A stretch of DNA of 64,000 nucleotides from Terriglobia bacterium (GTDB lineage Bacteria > Acidobacteriota > Terriglobia > Bryobacterales > Bryobacteraceae): positions 62,001 to 126,000 of the forward strand of contig JAIQFE010000004.1 of assembly GCA_020073445.1 (NCBI GenBank), read 5' to 3'. Both the position numbers and the translations under genes were made by a program. Under the pieces are notes generated by a model. That model was given only the letters and a program-made list of their open reading frames with translations, was not told where the DNA came from and made no database searches. Of the stretch, positions 53,501-62,029 are shown one piece after another (position 1 is the stretch's first letter; each line of letters opens with the position of its first letter).

Positions 53501-56500
53501 CGTGTCGGCGATCGAGGTGACCACGGTTCCATCCACAACGCCCTGAACGTGGTAACCGTTGAAGATCAGCCCCATAGTGTGCCAGGCACTGGAGGAAAAT
53601 CCAAAAATGCTCCCGGAAGCGATGGGTTGAAAGTTTCCTATGCGAAGACTCCAACTGCCGGTGTTGCTTAGGTAAAACTGGTAGGCGTCCAGGTCGCCCG
53701 TGCCCTGGTGGTGCAGGCTCATGCGGCCGATCAGCTTGGCGTCCGCGGCCTGTTCGAAAAACACATCCGCGCTCACTTGGTAGTCGGTCCAACTTGTCGA
53801 ACCCAGAATGCTGGCCGGCTCCACCGGACCCATTTGCGGCCAGAGGATCGGCTTGATCGCGACGACTTGGCGCAGGCACAGCCCACCGTGTCCCGAGGCG
53901 CAGTTTGCAGTTTCAAAAGCGCCGTTCAGATCGGCAAAATATTGCGGCGTGTGGCCGGCGCTGTAGCCGTCAAAAGTATCTCCGTATGGTAAAGGGAAGG
54001 GTGACGCAGCCGGAGGAACCGCGCCGCCCTTACTCTGGCTAGTCGTAGTCGTCAGGGAGTAAATTGTTCCTGGCGCCAGAGTGAAATTAAAACTGCCGTT
54101 AACGGGTGCGATATCGGCTTGTTGCACGAACTGGGTGTTCTGATCGGTTTTCCAAACGTGCAAAACACCGGTCGAAAGACCGCCCGTTATGCTGAACGCC
54201 ACCGGCTGTGTGCCCGCCGCGTCGATCGTCTCCATGATGATGCTGTAGTCGCTGCCATTCTTGAGCGTTACGTAGCTGCCTCCGCCCGAGAGAAAGCCCG
54301 ACGAGCTGTCTAAATACTGCCAGCCAGGCTGCGCGAACTGGGTTGTGTGAGCCATCGCCCAAATAGCGGGCTGGACATTATAGTTACCGGACCAGGGAGC
54401 ATTGGCATACATCAACCCGGACCCCGGAATCGGCAGCACATCGTAGTACGACGAAATGGGACTCCACACTTCGCTCTTCGTGATCTTGCCGGTGATGTAA
54501 TTGCGATTGAAAGTTTTGGCCAGGTACGCTGCACCGGTCCAGTCGCCGCGCCAGTCGCCCTCTTCGCTGGCCCACAGGGGCTTACCGGTGGCGCGGACCT
54601 CGGGCGTACTGTCGTAGTTGATGCGGGAGACGTAGTGCGCGCCGATCACGTCCACCGCGGCGGCAAAATCCGGATCGGCATACATCGCGCCGATCACCAG
54701 CCATTGCGATCCGCCGGTTTGATCGGCCGCCACCAGCTTGGTGGAAAGACCGTTTGCCAGCAAGGCGCTCTTCAGATTCTTGGACCAGGCGATGTTGTAG
54801 TCGTTCTCATTCCAGATGCCGACATAATCGACGGTCAGGCCGTAGGTGCTCTTCGCGCCCTTGATGAAGTTGATGATGTAGTTGATGTTGTCCTGCGAAA
54901 AGAAATTGCCGTTCCCGATCCAGCCCGGCGCGCCCCACTCCAGGGCGTCCAGCTTGATGTTCGGGTTACGCAGCTTGGCCTGCTGCATCAGCCACCACTC
55001 GTAGCCGCGCGTATAATTCTGGTCGCTCGCGCTCCGCATATGCGCAGGTTCCGAGCCGTCGGTGGAGTTTTCATCGCCGCCGATTTCGACCTTCAGATGC
55101 TGGATGTTCGCGCCGTAGTTGGGCTTAAAGAGATAGTCCAGGATTTGGCTGCGCTGGGGCTCCGGGTAGTCGATCAGCAAACGCGACGACGCGCCCGCGC
55201 TGACCGCGCCTAAGCCCTCATAAATTCTGCCGCCGCTCGCGCCCGTCAGGGTGATGCCTTGCGCGTTCGCAGAGGCTACATCCATCACGGCGGCGCCTCC
55301 CCGCTTCACCGATGTCAGGCTCAGCCGATCCGCAACCGCGGAAGCCAGCATTCCATAAACGACCAATTGACTCGAGGACGTTGGCACATAGACTTTGCCG
55401 TTGGCGACGGTGGGCGCAGCCGATGGTGCGAAGTTGCCGAGAGCGTCCCGGCCCCCATTCCGATCGCTGTCCCAATCGCTGTTCCACAACTCTATCGATA
55501 CATCGGATGCATCAAACGCCCGCAGCGCGCCGGGTACCGCGGCAACACCCGGCGGAGCGCCCGGCGTCGTAGCCCAGACGATTCCCGATCCGGCGGTATT
55601 CCCGTTAGCGGAAACGCTCAGCGCAGCGCCATAGGGTACAACCGCTGTGCTCATCGAGGCTGGATCGGCAGCCAGCACTCCGCCAGCGAATGGGTAGCTC
55701 TTGAGGCGATCGTCACCGCTCCAGACATACAGCGATCCGCTCGCCTGGTTGTAGGCAAGCCCGCCCGAAAATCGTCGCGCCGCATCGCCGGAAAAAGTAT
55801 CCACGATCGCCAGACCTTGCGAAGGATCCAGCTTCACGCAGCTTCCGCCAAACTTCAGAATGCCGTCGTGGATACCGTTGCCGGTGCAGGCATAGATGAA
55901 TCCAGCGGAATCGGCGGAGAGTCCCGCGCGGCCGGGCGCGAGATTTTGCGCCGCCGTCTGTTGCAACGTGGCCGCATCGTATCCGAAGATCCAGCCGCTT
56001 TCAAATGCGACGTAGACCTTTCCACCTGCCAGCAGCAGTCCGGAACTCTGCAATGTCCGGCTCGCATCGAAGGCGATCGGACCCGCCTTCCCTTCGATCA
56101 AGACCGGGCTATTCGGCTTCTCCGCACCCGTCAGAAGATCCAGAGCGTGCAACTGGTAGATCGGAGACTCGGCTTGGATCAAGGCGACCGCATATAACGT
56201 GCCGCTCGCTGCTTCGATCACCGGCGGGCCCAGAATCCCGGCTGTGACACCGTTCGTAGCGGGCGCCGTTGGTCCCAGGCTGGTCCTCCACAGAGGGGCG
56301 GATAAACCAGGATCGTCCGCGTCGAAGGCGTACACGCTGTTGTTCGTCGTCGCCGTGTATACAATATTGTGCATTCCGTTAGGCGAAATGTTTACATTCG
56401 GGACGTAAAGCGGCTGCCCAGCAATGTTGCCGTCCACAGCGCGAGTGAAGAGCTTTCCGAATCCGCCGGCCTTCACATTCAGCGGACTCAGTATAGTTTC

Positions 56501-56611
56501 GTTCTGGTTAACCGCCGTACGGCCAGTATCGTTTTGTGCAGTGAAGACAGTGCCTTGCGCATGCACGAACGCTGGACAAAGCGCCAACACGAAGATGGAG
56601 ATTCGAAGCAT
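50585..56611 (-). CDS. Giant secreted protein with GH59 galactocerebrosidase-like region, F5/8C and three LamG-like domains
   Basis: A 2008-residue protein with signal peptide [20 protein letters not shown]. Residues 25-450 form a PQQ-type beta-propeller-like region. Residues about 452-1057 follow animal galactosylceramidase (GALC) closely in order: [93 protein letters not shown], and the lectin-like end. The acid/base Glu602 (WNEN) and nucleophile Glu683 (ASEEG) are both present. Then follow a Pro-Thr linker, an F5/8 type C (discoidin/CBM32) domain (1096-1236), and three LamG-like domains (1276-1491, 1541-1757, 1796-2008) separated by Pro-Thr linkers. The likely action is removal of beta-linked galactose outside the cell; the real substrate is unknown. 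Confidence 0.87.
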   Translation of the reverse strand: MLRISIFVLALCPAFVHAQGTVFTAQNDTGRTAVNQNETILSPLNVKAGGFGKLFTRAVDGNIAGQPLYVPNVNISPNGMHNIVYTATTNNSVYAFDADDPGLSAPLWRTSLGPTAPATNGVTAGILGPPVIEAASGTLYAVALIQAESPIYQLHALDLLTGAEKPNSPVLIEGKAGPIAFDASRTLQSSGLLLAGGKVYVAFESGWIFGYDAATLQQTAAQNLAPGRAGLSADSAGFIYACTGNGIHDGILKFGGSCVKLDPSQGLAIVDTFSGDAARRFSGGLAYNQASGSLYVWSGDDRLKSYPFAGGVLAADPASMSTAVVPYGAALSVSANGNTAGSGIVWATTPGAPPGVAAVPGALRAFDASDVSIELWNSDWDSDRNGGRDALGNFAPSAAPTVANGKVYVPTSSSQLVVYGMLASAVADRLSLTSVKRGGAAVMDVASANAQGITLTGASGGRIYEGLGAVSAGASSRLLIDYPEPQRSQILDYLFKPNYGANIQHLKVEIGGDENSTDGSEPAHMRSASDQNYTRGYEWWLMQQAKLRNPNIKLDALEWGAPGWIGNGNFFSQDNINYIINFIKGAKSTYGLTVDYVGIWNENDYNIAWSKNLKSALLANGLSTKLVAADQTGGSQWLVIGAMYADPDFAAAVDVIGAHYVSRINYDSTPEVRATGKPLWASEEGDWRGDWTGAAYLAKTFNRNYITGKITKSEVWSPISSYYDVLPIPGSGLMYANAPWSGNYNVQPAIWAMAHTTQFAQPGWQYLDSSSGFLSGGGSYVTLKNGSDYSIIMETIDAAGTQPVAFSITGGLSTGVLHVWKTDQNTQFVQQADIAPVNGSFNFTLAPGTIYSLTTTTSQSKGGAVPPAASPFPLPYGDTFDGYSAGHTPQYFADLNGAFETANCASGHGGLCLRQVVAIKPILWPQMGPVEPASILGSTSWTDYQVSADVFFEQAADAKLIGRMSLHHQGTGDLDAYQFYLSNTGSWSLRIGNFQPIASGSIFGFSSSAWHTMGLIFNGYHVQGVVDGTVVTSIADTTYASGMAGLGVRGFNTIQFDNFRIDPLGGSPTPTPTPTPTPIPTPTPTPTPTPTPSPTAGTVPQSQIVASAVSQAAGYEASKAVDGTLSTLWHTAYIAAPCCSPQSPLPQSIVLNLGASYNVSTLRYLPRQDGVANGNITSYNVYASSDGATFVKIASGNWADDATQKSVSFTPVAASYIRLEATAAHAGYVSASEINIDYSTGGATPTPTPTPDPTPTPTPTPTPTPSPAPSPSPSPTTGSLPTGLIGRWTFDAADASGTQTLDKSGNGYTGTMSGSVTKTTGILGDAYAFSTDGWINMSYASQAELNKNLTLAAWIKTTNASRAEAFISKYDTQGYGYVLRTTAAGTLALEVGTYNAAVYGNKIATDVAKINDGNWHHVAVTITLNSNVSFYVDGVVSSVSPLKVTGAGSNYAWLMIGQAGYSPVGNYFNGSLDEVEIYNRALSASEVNGLYTGASTTPTPTPTPAPDPTPTPTPDPTPTPTPTPTPTPTPTPAPSSTPTTASLPTGLIGRWTFDVADTNGTQAFDKSGNGYTGTISGSVMKTSGELGDAYAFSNNGSINMYYAAQAELNKNLTLAAWIKTTNSSRSEALVSKYDAAQSYGYVLRTTAAGTLALEVGSYNAAVYGNKIATDTTKINDGNWHHVAVTITLNNNVSFYVDGVSTSVSPLKVTGAGSNYAWLLIGQAGYAPLGNYFNGSLDEVQIYNRALSASEVNGLYTASGASPTPTPTPTPTPDPTPTPTPTPTPTPTPTPTPGTLPAGLIGRWTFDAADTSGAQTFDKSGNGYTGTMSGSVSKTSGVVAEALAFASNGSINMAYASQAELNKNLTLAAWIKTSNTSRIEAFISKYDTQGYGYVLRTTAGGTLALEIGTYNAAVYGNKVASDSAKINDGQWHHVAVTITLNSNVSFYVDGALSSVSPLKVTGAGSNYALLLVGQAGYSPVGNYFNGSLDDVQIYNRALSAAEVATVAGH
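50588..52790 (-). repeat. Three near-identical LamG-like domain repeats
   Basis: Units lie at about 50588-51225, 51340-51990 and 52140-52785. Each begins [12 protein letters not shown] and [15 protein letters not shown], runs through [29 protein letters not shown] and [15 protein letters not shown], and ends [18 protein letters not shown]. They are nearly identical in DNA sequence, so duplicated recently. Concanavalin/LamG folds usually bind glycans. Confidence 0.85.
51235..53415 (-). repeat. Pro-Thr linker microsatellites
   Basis: Four low-complexity blocks encode (Pro-Thr)n linkers at about 51235-51335, 52005-52135, 52795-52895 and 53330-53414. On the + strand they read as imperfect hexamers of the type GTCGGN/GTGGGN. 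They separate the GH59, F5/8C and LamG domains. Such DNA can change length by slippage or recombination. The linkers are probably flexible and O-glycosylation-prone. Confidence 0.85.
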
Positions 56612-56826
56612 CTGACCGCAGTGGACAGCTACGGGTACTCACGTCATGGCGCGAAAAACTTTGGACGCGTCGCGCGCACTACAACATGAGGAGTCCCGAT
56701 TATCACGAGCCTCCCGGCTTACGTCAAGGTTCAAAATAAACAGCCGCTCTCTTCGGGGCGAGCGGGGACTGAGTCGTGGCTAAGGGGATTTACCTACATC
56801 AGATTGGCCGCCCTGTGGAAATTACA

Positions 56827-56846
56827 CAAGTCTTACAGAAGACTTG
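56827..56846 (+). promoter_or_regulatory. Hairpin in desaturase leader
   Basis: CAAGTCTT (56827-56834) and AAGACTTG (56839-56846) form a perfect 8-bp stem around ACAG, 47 bp before the desaturase start. It may be an operator or an RNA thermosensor-like element. Together with the divergent gene at 56611, this 280-bp region (56612-56893) must hold two promoters; I could not place them with confidence. Confidence 0.4.
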
Positions 56847-56893
56847 CCAAATCCCTGGTAGCTTGGGTATGCACCAAAACAACTGGAGATTCA

Positions 56894-57748
56894 GTGAGTA
56901 CTGACCCGATCGTCCTTCCAAGCCGCCAGAAGCTCAACTGGCTAACCACTATAGTATTGATTCTGCTGCACATCGGAGCCGTTGCAGCGCTTTTCGTGTT
57001 CAGCTGGCGCGTCTTCGCCGCCTCGGTCTTTCTTTATTGGATGACCGTCGGTCTGGGAATCAGCATGGGTTACCATCGCCTGCACACCCATCGCTCCTAT
57101 CAGATACCCCTGTTCCTCGAGTATTTCTTCGCCGTTTGCGGCTCACTCACGTTGGAAGGCGGACCGATCTTCTGGGTTGCCACGCACCGGCTGCACCACC
57201 AGAAATCGGATCAGCCCGGCGACCCGCACTCACCGCGAGACGGCGCCTGGTGGTCCCACGTGGGCTGGATCCTGCTGGGCGAGACCAATCACAACAACAC
57301 CCGCGTCCTGTCTAAGTACGCTCCCGACCTGGCGAAGCACAAGTTTTACGTCTGGCTCAACAACTACCACTGGGTCCCTTTGACCGTTCTTGGCGTCGCT
57401 TTGTACGCCATCGGCGGGCTGCCTCTGTTTCTGTGGGGCGGGTGCCTTCGCGTAGTCGTCGGCCTTCATTCCACCTGGCTGGTCAATTCGGCGACCCACA
57501 TGTGGGGCAGGCGCCGGTTTGATACCCGCGATGACTCCCGCAATAGCTGGTGGGTCGCGCTTCTCACCTTCGGCGAAGGCTGGCACAACAACCACCATGC
57601 GCATCCCACGTCGGCCCGGCATGGCCTGGCCTGGTATGAGCTCGATCACTCCTGGATTCTGATCAGCATTTTCAAGTTCTTCGGTATCGCGAAGGCCGTT
57701 AAGGTGGCCAGCATCCGCGGCGAATCCGCCGTACGCGAAGCCGCCTAG
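56894..57748 (+). CDS. Acyl-CoA/acyl-lipid delta-9 type fatty acid desaturase
   Basis: A 284-residue membrane enzyme. GTG 56894 is chosen for its ribosome site (GGAG, 6-nt spacing); a TTG at 56804 would add 30 residues and read through a hairpin. The three His boxes of membrane di-iron desaturases are present: HRLHTH, HRLHHQ and HNNHH. Hydrophobic segments flank them (about residues 18-60 and 145-190). It introduces a cis double bond, most probably at delta-9, into saturated acyl chains, using O2 and an electron donor, and so adjusts membrane fluidity. A hairpin at its stop codon and then a two-component system follow on the same strand. Confidence 0.92.
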   Translation: MSTDPIVLPSRQKLNWLTTIVLILLHIGAVAALFVFSWRVFAASVFLYWMTVGLGISMGYHRLHTHRSYQIPLFLEYFFAVCGSLTLEGGPIFWVATHRLHHQKSDQPGDPHSPRDGAWWSHVGWILLGETNHNNTRVLSKYAPDLAKHKFYVWLNNYHWVPLTVLGVALYAIGGLPLFLWGGCLRVVVGLHSTWLVNSATHMWGRRRFDTRDDSRNSWWVALLTFGEGWHNNHHAHPTSARHGLAWYELDHSWILISIFKFFGIAKAVKVASIRGESAVREAA

Positions 57749-57758
57749 GCGGCTTTCG
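57736..57758 (+). terminator. Hairpin at end of desaturase gene
   Basis: GCCGCC-TA-GGCGGC (57740-57753) is a perfect palindrome that contains the TAG stop codon; the flanking CGAA and TTTCG extend the pairing. Only three T residues follow, so it is a weak intrinsic terminator at best. It may uncouple the desaturase from the two-component genes downstream. Confidence 0.4.
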
Positions 57759-57799
57759 CACAGACACCTCAACTCTGGCTCGCGTAAGCTGGAGTAATC

Positions 57800-58693
57800 A
57801 TGGTCGTTCCCGGCCGCGGCAAGTCGATTGGATTCTTCATCGCCCTCGGCATCGGCCTGATTTCCGTCATTATCCTTCTCTACGTCGGCTGGTTCTTCTT
57901 CGGCTGGCGCACCGGCATCCTGTTGTTTCTGGGTGTCTTGTTAACGGTGATGCTGATCAGCGGCATCGTGCTCAACACCGTTTTCCTGGTGCGCGAGATA
58001 CGGCGAAACGAACAGCAGGACGCGTTCATCAACGCCGTCACCCATGAGCTCAAGACGCCCGTCGCATCCATGCGGCTGTATCTGGAAACCCTCCAGACCC
58101 GCGCCGTCGACGAAGCCAAGCGCAAGGATTTCTACCGCATCATGCTGGAGGATAGCGACCGGTTGCTTGAAACTATCGAGCAGATCCTGCGCACCGGGCG
58201 CATCGGCCACAGCGGCCGCAAGCCCACTCTTTCGCGCCTCGATCTCGGCGGACTAGTGCAGGAGTGCGTGGCGCGTGCCCGCACGCTGTACGGCTTATCG
58301 CCCGAGTCGCTAAGCTTCGAGCCCAATTCCCCGATAACCATTCTGGCGGACATGGATGAGATTCGCGCGGCGGTTTCCAATCTCATCGACAACGCCGTGA
58401 AGTATTCCGGCGCCACCGTAAAAGTTTCGGTGGAAATCGCCGCGACCGACGAGAAGAATGTGGCCATTCGTGTACGCGATGAGGGCCCGGGCATATCGAA
58501 GACCGAATTGAAGGCGATCTTCAAACGTTTCTACCGGGCTTCTGGACCTTCTGCGCCGCGAGTTCCCGGAACTGGTCTGGGCCTGTACATTGTTCGCTCC
58601 GTGGCCAAACGGCACGGCGGACGAGCCTGGGCGGAAAGTGAAGGTCCGGGACGCGGGAGCACGTTCGTGCTGCAACTGCCAATTGCCCGATGA
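57800..58693 (+). CDS. Sensor histidine kinase with minimal membrane input region
   Basis: A 297-residue kinase. Two closely spaced membrane helices (about residues 10-33 and 38-63) form nearly the whole input; there is no extracytoplasmic sensor or HAMP domain. HisKA has His82 in INAVTHELKTPVAS. HATPase_c has SNLIDNAVKYSG, DEGPGIS and GTGLGLYIVRSVA. The minimal input suggests that it senses the membrane itself or a partner protein. The response regulator starts 7 bp after its stop. The nearest upstream gene is the fatty acid desaturase, so a membrane-state sensor, analogous to DesK, is possible but unproven. Confidence 0.9.
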   Translation: MVVPGRGKSIGFFIALGIGLISVIILLYVGWFFFGWRTGILLFLGVLLTVMLISGIVLNTVFLVREIRRNEQQDAFINAVTHELKTPVASMRLYLETLQTRAVDEAKRKDFYRIMLEDSDRLLETIEQILRTGRIGHSGRKPTLSRLDLGGLVQECVARARTLYGLSPESLSFEPNSPITILADMDEIRAAVSNLIDNAVKYSGATVKVSVEIAATDEKNVAIRVRDEGPGISKTELKAIFKRFYRASGPSAPRVPGTGLGLYIVRSVAKRHGGRAWAESEGPGRGSTFVLQLPIAR

Positions 58694-58700
58694 GACATCG

Positions 58701-59435
58701 ATGAGTAAGGTTCTCGTAGTGGAAGATGAGCAGCACCTCGCCGACGGGCTGCGCTTTAACCTGGAAGCCGAGGGGTATCAGGTCCAGGTAACGGATACCG
58801 GGGAGGCCGCTCTGGAAGTGCTCAAGGCAGATCCCGCCGCCTTCGACGTCGTGGTTCTCGACGTCATGCTGCCGGGCAAGGACGGCTTTAGCGTGATGTC
58901 GGAAATGCGGGGTGCCGGACAGTTCGTCCCGACCCTCATGCTTACAGCCCGGGGCCATCCCAACGACGTGCTGAAAGGGTTCGCCGCCGGAGCGGACGAC
59001 TATCTTACGAAGCCTTTCGATCTCGCCATTCTGATCGCTCGCATCCGAGGTCTGCTGCGGCGGCGCGAATGGCTCACGAGATCGATGAACACGCCGGCGA
59101 CCTCCCCGCCGGCTCCCGACGTCTTCAAATTCGGCGACAAATCGGTCGATTTCGACCGCCTGGAACTGCGTGTCCGCGACCAGACCTTTCCTCTGACGCT
59201 CATGGAAGCGAATGTCCTGCGTTACTTGATCCAGCACGACGGCAAGCCCGTATCTAGAAAGAAAATGCTCGAAGAAGTCTGGAACCTGCACGAGGACACC
59301 GACACTCGCGCGATCGATAATTTCATCGTTCGCCTCCGCCGCTACATCGAGGACGACCCCGTCAAACCCCGCCACGTCCTCACCGTTCGGGGCGTTGGCT
59401 ACAGGTTCATGTCGGAGCCCGATAAAGAGGAATAA
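58701..59435 (+). CDS. OmpR/PhoB family response regulator
   Basis: A 244-residue DNA-binding response regulator. Receiver residues 1-120 have the acidic pair (VVEDEQHLADG), phospho-acceptor Asp54 (VVVLDVMLPGKDG) and Lys in YLTKPFDL. A winged helix follows (about 145-240: FGDKSVDFDRLELR, LTLMEANVLRYL, RAIDNFIVRLRRYIEDD, VRGVGYRF). All active-site residues are intact, unlike the regulator at the left edge of the window. It is the partner of the preceding kinase and acts as a transcription factor. Targets are unknown; the adjacent desaturase and DedA-rhodanese genes are candidates. It ends 24 bp before the next gene. Confidence 0.93.
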   Translation: MSKVLVVEDEQHLADGLRFNLEAEGYQVQVTDTGEAALEVLKADPAAFDVVVLDVMLPGKDGFSVMSEMRGAGQFVPTLMLTARGHPNDVLKGFAAGADDYLTKPFDLAILIARIRGLLRRREWLTRSMNTPATSPPAPDVFKFGDKSVDFDRLELRVRDQTFPLTLMEANVLRYLIQHDGKPVSRKKMLEEVWNLHEDTDTRAIDNFIVRLRRYIEDDPVKPRHVLTVRGVGYRFMSEPDKEE

Positions 59436-59459
59436 TCCCCCGCCTTTTTCAAGTCCGCA

Positions 59460-60422
59460 ATGGAATCCTTACTCGCAGGACTCTCCGAGCACGGCTACAC
59501 GATCCTGTTCGCGATCGTATTTCTGGAGTCGGTCGGGCTGCCGGTGCCTGCCGCGCTTGCCTTGCTGATCGCGGGAGGAGCCAGCGCGCGCGGATCGCTC
59601 TATCTGCCTCTGACCGCAGGCAGCGCCCTTCTGGCGTTCGTCATCGGAGACACGCTGATGTTTTTCATGGGCCGCTACACGGGATGGTGGATGCTGAGCG
59701 TGCTCTGCCGCCTTTCGCTGAATCCGGAATCCTGCATTCTGCGCTCGGCCGATTCATTCTATCGCCGCGGGCGCACCGTGCTGCTATTCGCAAAGTTCGT
59801 ACCGGGGATCAACACCATGGCCCCGCCCCTGGCGGGCAGTATGAACATGCGCTTCGGGCAATTCTTCGGGCTCGATTTCACCGGCGCATCGCTGTATGTG
59901 GCGGCGTATCTATCGGTGGGTTTTCTCTTTAGCGGCGCGCTCGGAACCATCACGAGAAATTACGAGATCTTCGGCCGGGTGGTGAGTTGGGTACTGATCG
60001 CGGCCGTGGTGGTTTACCTGGGACTTCAAGCGCGAATGTGGATCAAGGCGCGAGCTCTGCGGTCGATCCCGCTGGTCAGCGCCGCGGATGCCGCCAAGGC
60101 GTTGTCGACGGATGGGGCGGTGATCTACGACGTCCGCAGCCACGGTTATTACGACCGCAAGGCGGCGCGGGTGCAGGGATCCAAGAGACTCGAGCCAAAT
60201 GCGCTTCATCGTCTGGAGGACGAAGTTACCTCGGAAAAGCCGGTCTACTTGTATTGCACCTGCGTTCGCGAGGCCACCAGCGCTCGCGTCGCACAGCGGC
60301 TCCTCGAAAAAGGCGTGCGCGTGGCAGTCATCAAAGGCGGCTTGCGGGCCTGGAAAAAGGCCGGACTGCCGCTGGAGCAGGTTCCGCCCGAGGAACTGAC
60401 CAAACTGCCCCTTTTCGATTGA
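59460..60422 (+). CDS. DedA/SNARE-associated membrane protein fused to rhodanese domain
   Basis: A 320-residue fusion protein. Residues 1-205 are a DedA (SNARE-assoc) domain with ESVGLPVPAALALLIAGG, the FAKFVPGINTMAPPLAGS motif and about five membrane segments. DedA proteins are half-proton-linked flippases or transporters for undecaprenyl phosphate or phospholipid. Residues 215-312 are a rhodanese domain with the active-site Cys in YLYCTCVREATS, which transfers sulfur or binds thiosulfate or persulfide. A basic linker (RMWIKARALRS) joins them on the cytoplasmic side. The gene follows the two-component genes closely and may be under their control. Confidence 0.9.
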   Translation: MESLLAGLSEHGYTILFAIVFLESVGLPVPAALALLIAGGASARGSLYLPLTAGSALLAFVIGDTLMFFMGRYTGWWMLSVLCRLSLNPESCILRSADSFYRRGRTVLLFAKFVPGINTMAPPLAGSMNMRFGQFFGLDFTGASLYVAAYLSVGFLFSGALGTITRNYEIFGRVVSWVLIAAVVVYLGLQARMWIKARALRSIPLVSAADAAKALSTDGAVIYDVRSHGYYDRKAARVQGSKRLEPNALHRLEDEVTSEKPVYLYCTCVREATSARVAQRLLEKGVRVAVIKGGLRAWKKAGLPLEQVPPEELTKLPLFD

Positions 60423-60442
60423 CCTTAGTGGCGCGTTCCTCG

Positions 60443-60540
60443 AACACCGCTCCATAACTGTTCGCGAACTGTTCGCGGCTCGGTAAGTAGCTGTACCCGC
60501 AGACACCGATTCCGAGCCGCGAGAGTCATCGAGCGGTGTT
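60443..60540. repeat. Nested perfect inverted repeats with tandem 11-mer
   Basis: AACACCGCTC (60443-60452) pairs with GAGCGGTGTT (60531-60540). Inside it an 11-bp stem is formed by TCGCGGCTCGG (60473-60483) and CCGAGCCGCGA (60512-60522). AACTGTTCGCG is repeated in tandem at 60456-60466 and 60467-60477, and the junction gives the palindrome GTTCGCGAAC (60460-60469). It could be a REP-like mobile palindrome, a small RNA or a leader of the synthetase gene. Confidence 0.5.
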
Positions 60541-60619
60541 TATCAGCGACCTCTGAAAAACCTGCGCCACCCGCAAATCCAATCGGGGCTTATCTGCGTA
60601 CAATGACTGGGGAGCAATC

Positions 60620-62029
60620 ATGTTGATCTGGAATCAGCTTAAGACCCGGGCCGCCGAGCAACCGCAGAAGCTTGCACTCATTTGCGGGGACACCGCGATT
60701 ACCTACGCCCAATTCGCGGCGCAGGTCGAGAATGTGGCCCATTCCTGGCTCAGGAAGGGCTTAAAGCCGGGCGATCGCGTCGCCCTGCACATGAGAAACG
60801 GTATCGAGCTGGCCGCCTGCTATTACGCCTGCTTCGCCGCAGGATTCGTCGCCGTGCCGGTGAATACCCGCCTGACGCCCGAGGAGATCGCCTACGTTCT
60901 CGAACACAGCGGAGCCAAGGCCTATCTGGCCCAGACGGATCTTCGAATCCAGACCTCCGTTCCCTCCTGGGAACTCGATCTGGACGTCCGACCGGAAGCC
61001 GCGGAGCGCCCAATGCCCGTCCCGCATCCCGACGATCCCGCGCTGCTGCTCTATACCAGCGGCACCACCGCGCGCCCCAAGGGCGTCAGCCATTCGCAAC
61101 GCACCATCGCCGGCAACGCGTCTTATATGGAGGCGTGGGGCCTGAGGCCCGACGATCACACCTTGCTCTTCACGGCCATGGTGCACGCCACAGGATCCAT
61201 CATGCTGCTCATGTCGTCGCTGTGGGTGGGCGCGACCGTGACCATCGTGCCCCTATTCGACCCGGCCACAGTACTCGACACTTGGGAGCGCAGCGGTGCG
61301 ACCTTCCACATGGGGCTGCCGACGATGATCCGGGCGCTCCTCGCTGAGCAGCGATCGCGTCCGCGGAAGATCACCACGGGTCGCTCGGCCATTTGCGGAG
61401 GCGACGCTGTCCCGATTCCCTTGCAGCAGGATTACGCCGACGCCTTCGGCCACCCGATCGTCGAAGGCTTCGGCATGACCGAGGGGCTGCCGACACTCGC
61501 CAACCACCCCGACAACAATCGTCCGGGGAGCATGGGACGTCCGGTAGGCGACGTCGAGATTCGCGCCGTCGAAGGCGAGCTATGGATGCGCGGCTCCGGC
61601 ATCGCCACGGGCTATTGGGGACATCCGCCGTTTGAAGATGGCTGGCTCAAGACCGGCGATCTGGTCGAGATCGACCCCGATGGCTTCGTCTGGTTCCGTG
61701 GCCGAAAGAAAGAGATCATCGTGCGAGGCGGGTCCAACATCGCTCCGCAGGAAGTGGAAGAAACGCTGTACAAGCACCCTGCCGTCGGCGAGGCTGGCGT
61801 GATCGGCGAGCCCGACGAATACTGGGGAGAAGTGGTCCTTGCCTACGTCGCTCTCCGCCAAGGCCACACTGCGACACCCGAGGAACTGATCGCCTTCGCG
61901 AAGCAGCATCTGGCTGAATATAAATGTCCGGAGCAGATCCTATTCCTTCCGGTCCTGCCTAAGGGCGCAACCGGAAAGGTCCAGCGCCGCGCGCTCAAGG
62001 ACCTCCGCATGAGCGCGGCAGCCTCCTAG
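60620..62029 (+). CDS. AMP-dependent acyl-CoA synthetase/ligase
   Basis: A 469-residue adenylate-forming enzyme (ANL superfamily). GGGGAG lies 5 nt upstream of the ATG and a good -10 (TACAAT) at 60599-60604. Motifs: LLYTSGTTARPKGVSHSQ (A3; Ala for the usual Gly), EGFGMTEGLP (A5), TGDLVEIDPDGFVWFRGRKK (A7/A8), and the catalytic Lys in KGATGKVQRR (A10). It activates a carboxylic acid with ATP and transfers it to CoA. The exact substrate is unknown; length, near 470, is shorter than typical long-chain FadD proteins, so a medium-chain or aromatic acid is plausible. It converges on the phosphatase gene and shares the CTAG stop palindrome. Confidence 0.9.
   Translation: MLIWNQLKTRAAEQPQKLALICGDTAITYAQFAAQVENVAHSWLRKGLKPGDRVALHMRNGIELAACYYACFAAGFVAVPVNTRLTPEEIAYVLEHSGAKAYLAQTDLRIQTSVPSWELDLDVRPEAAERPMPVPHPDDPALLLYTSGTTARPKGVSHSQRTIAGNASYMEAWGLRPDDHTLLFTAMVHATGSIMLLMSSLWVGATVTIVPLFDPATVLDTWERSGATFHMGLPTMIRALLAEQRSRPRKITTGRSAICGGDAVPIPLQQDYADAFGHPIVEGFGMTEGLPTLANHPDNNRPGSMGRPVGDVEIRAVEGELWMRGSGIATGYWGHPPFEDGWLKTGDLVEIDPDGFVWFRGRKKEIIVRGGSNIAPQEVEETLYKHPAVGEAGVIGEPDEYWGEVVLAYVALRQGHTATPEELIAFAKQHLAEYKCPEQILFLPVLPKGATGKVQRRALKDLRMSAAAS

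Noticed and set aside
58590..58700. An N-terminal extension of the response regulator into the kinase gene
   Set aside because: The receiver begins exactly at ATG 58701; the extension would overlap the kinase and has no homologous sequence.
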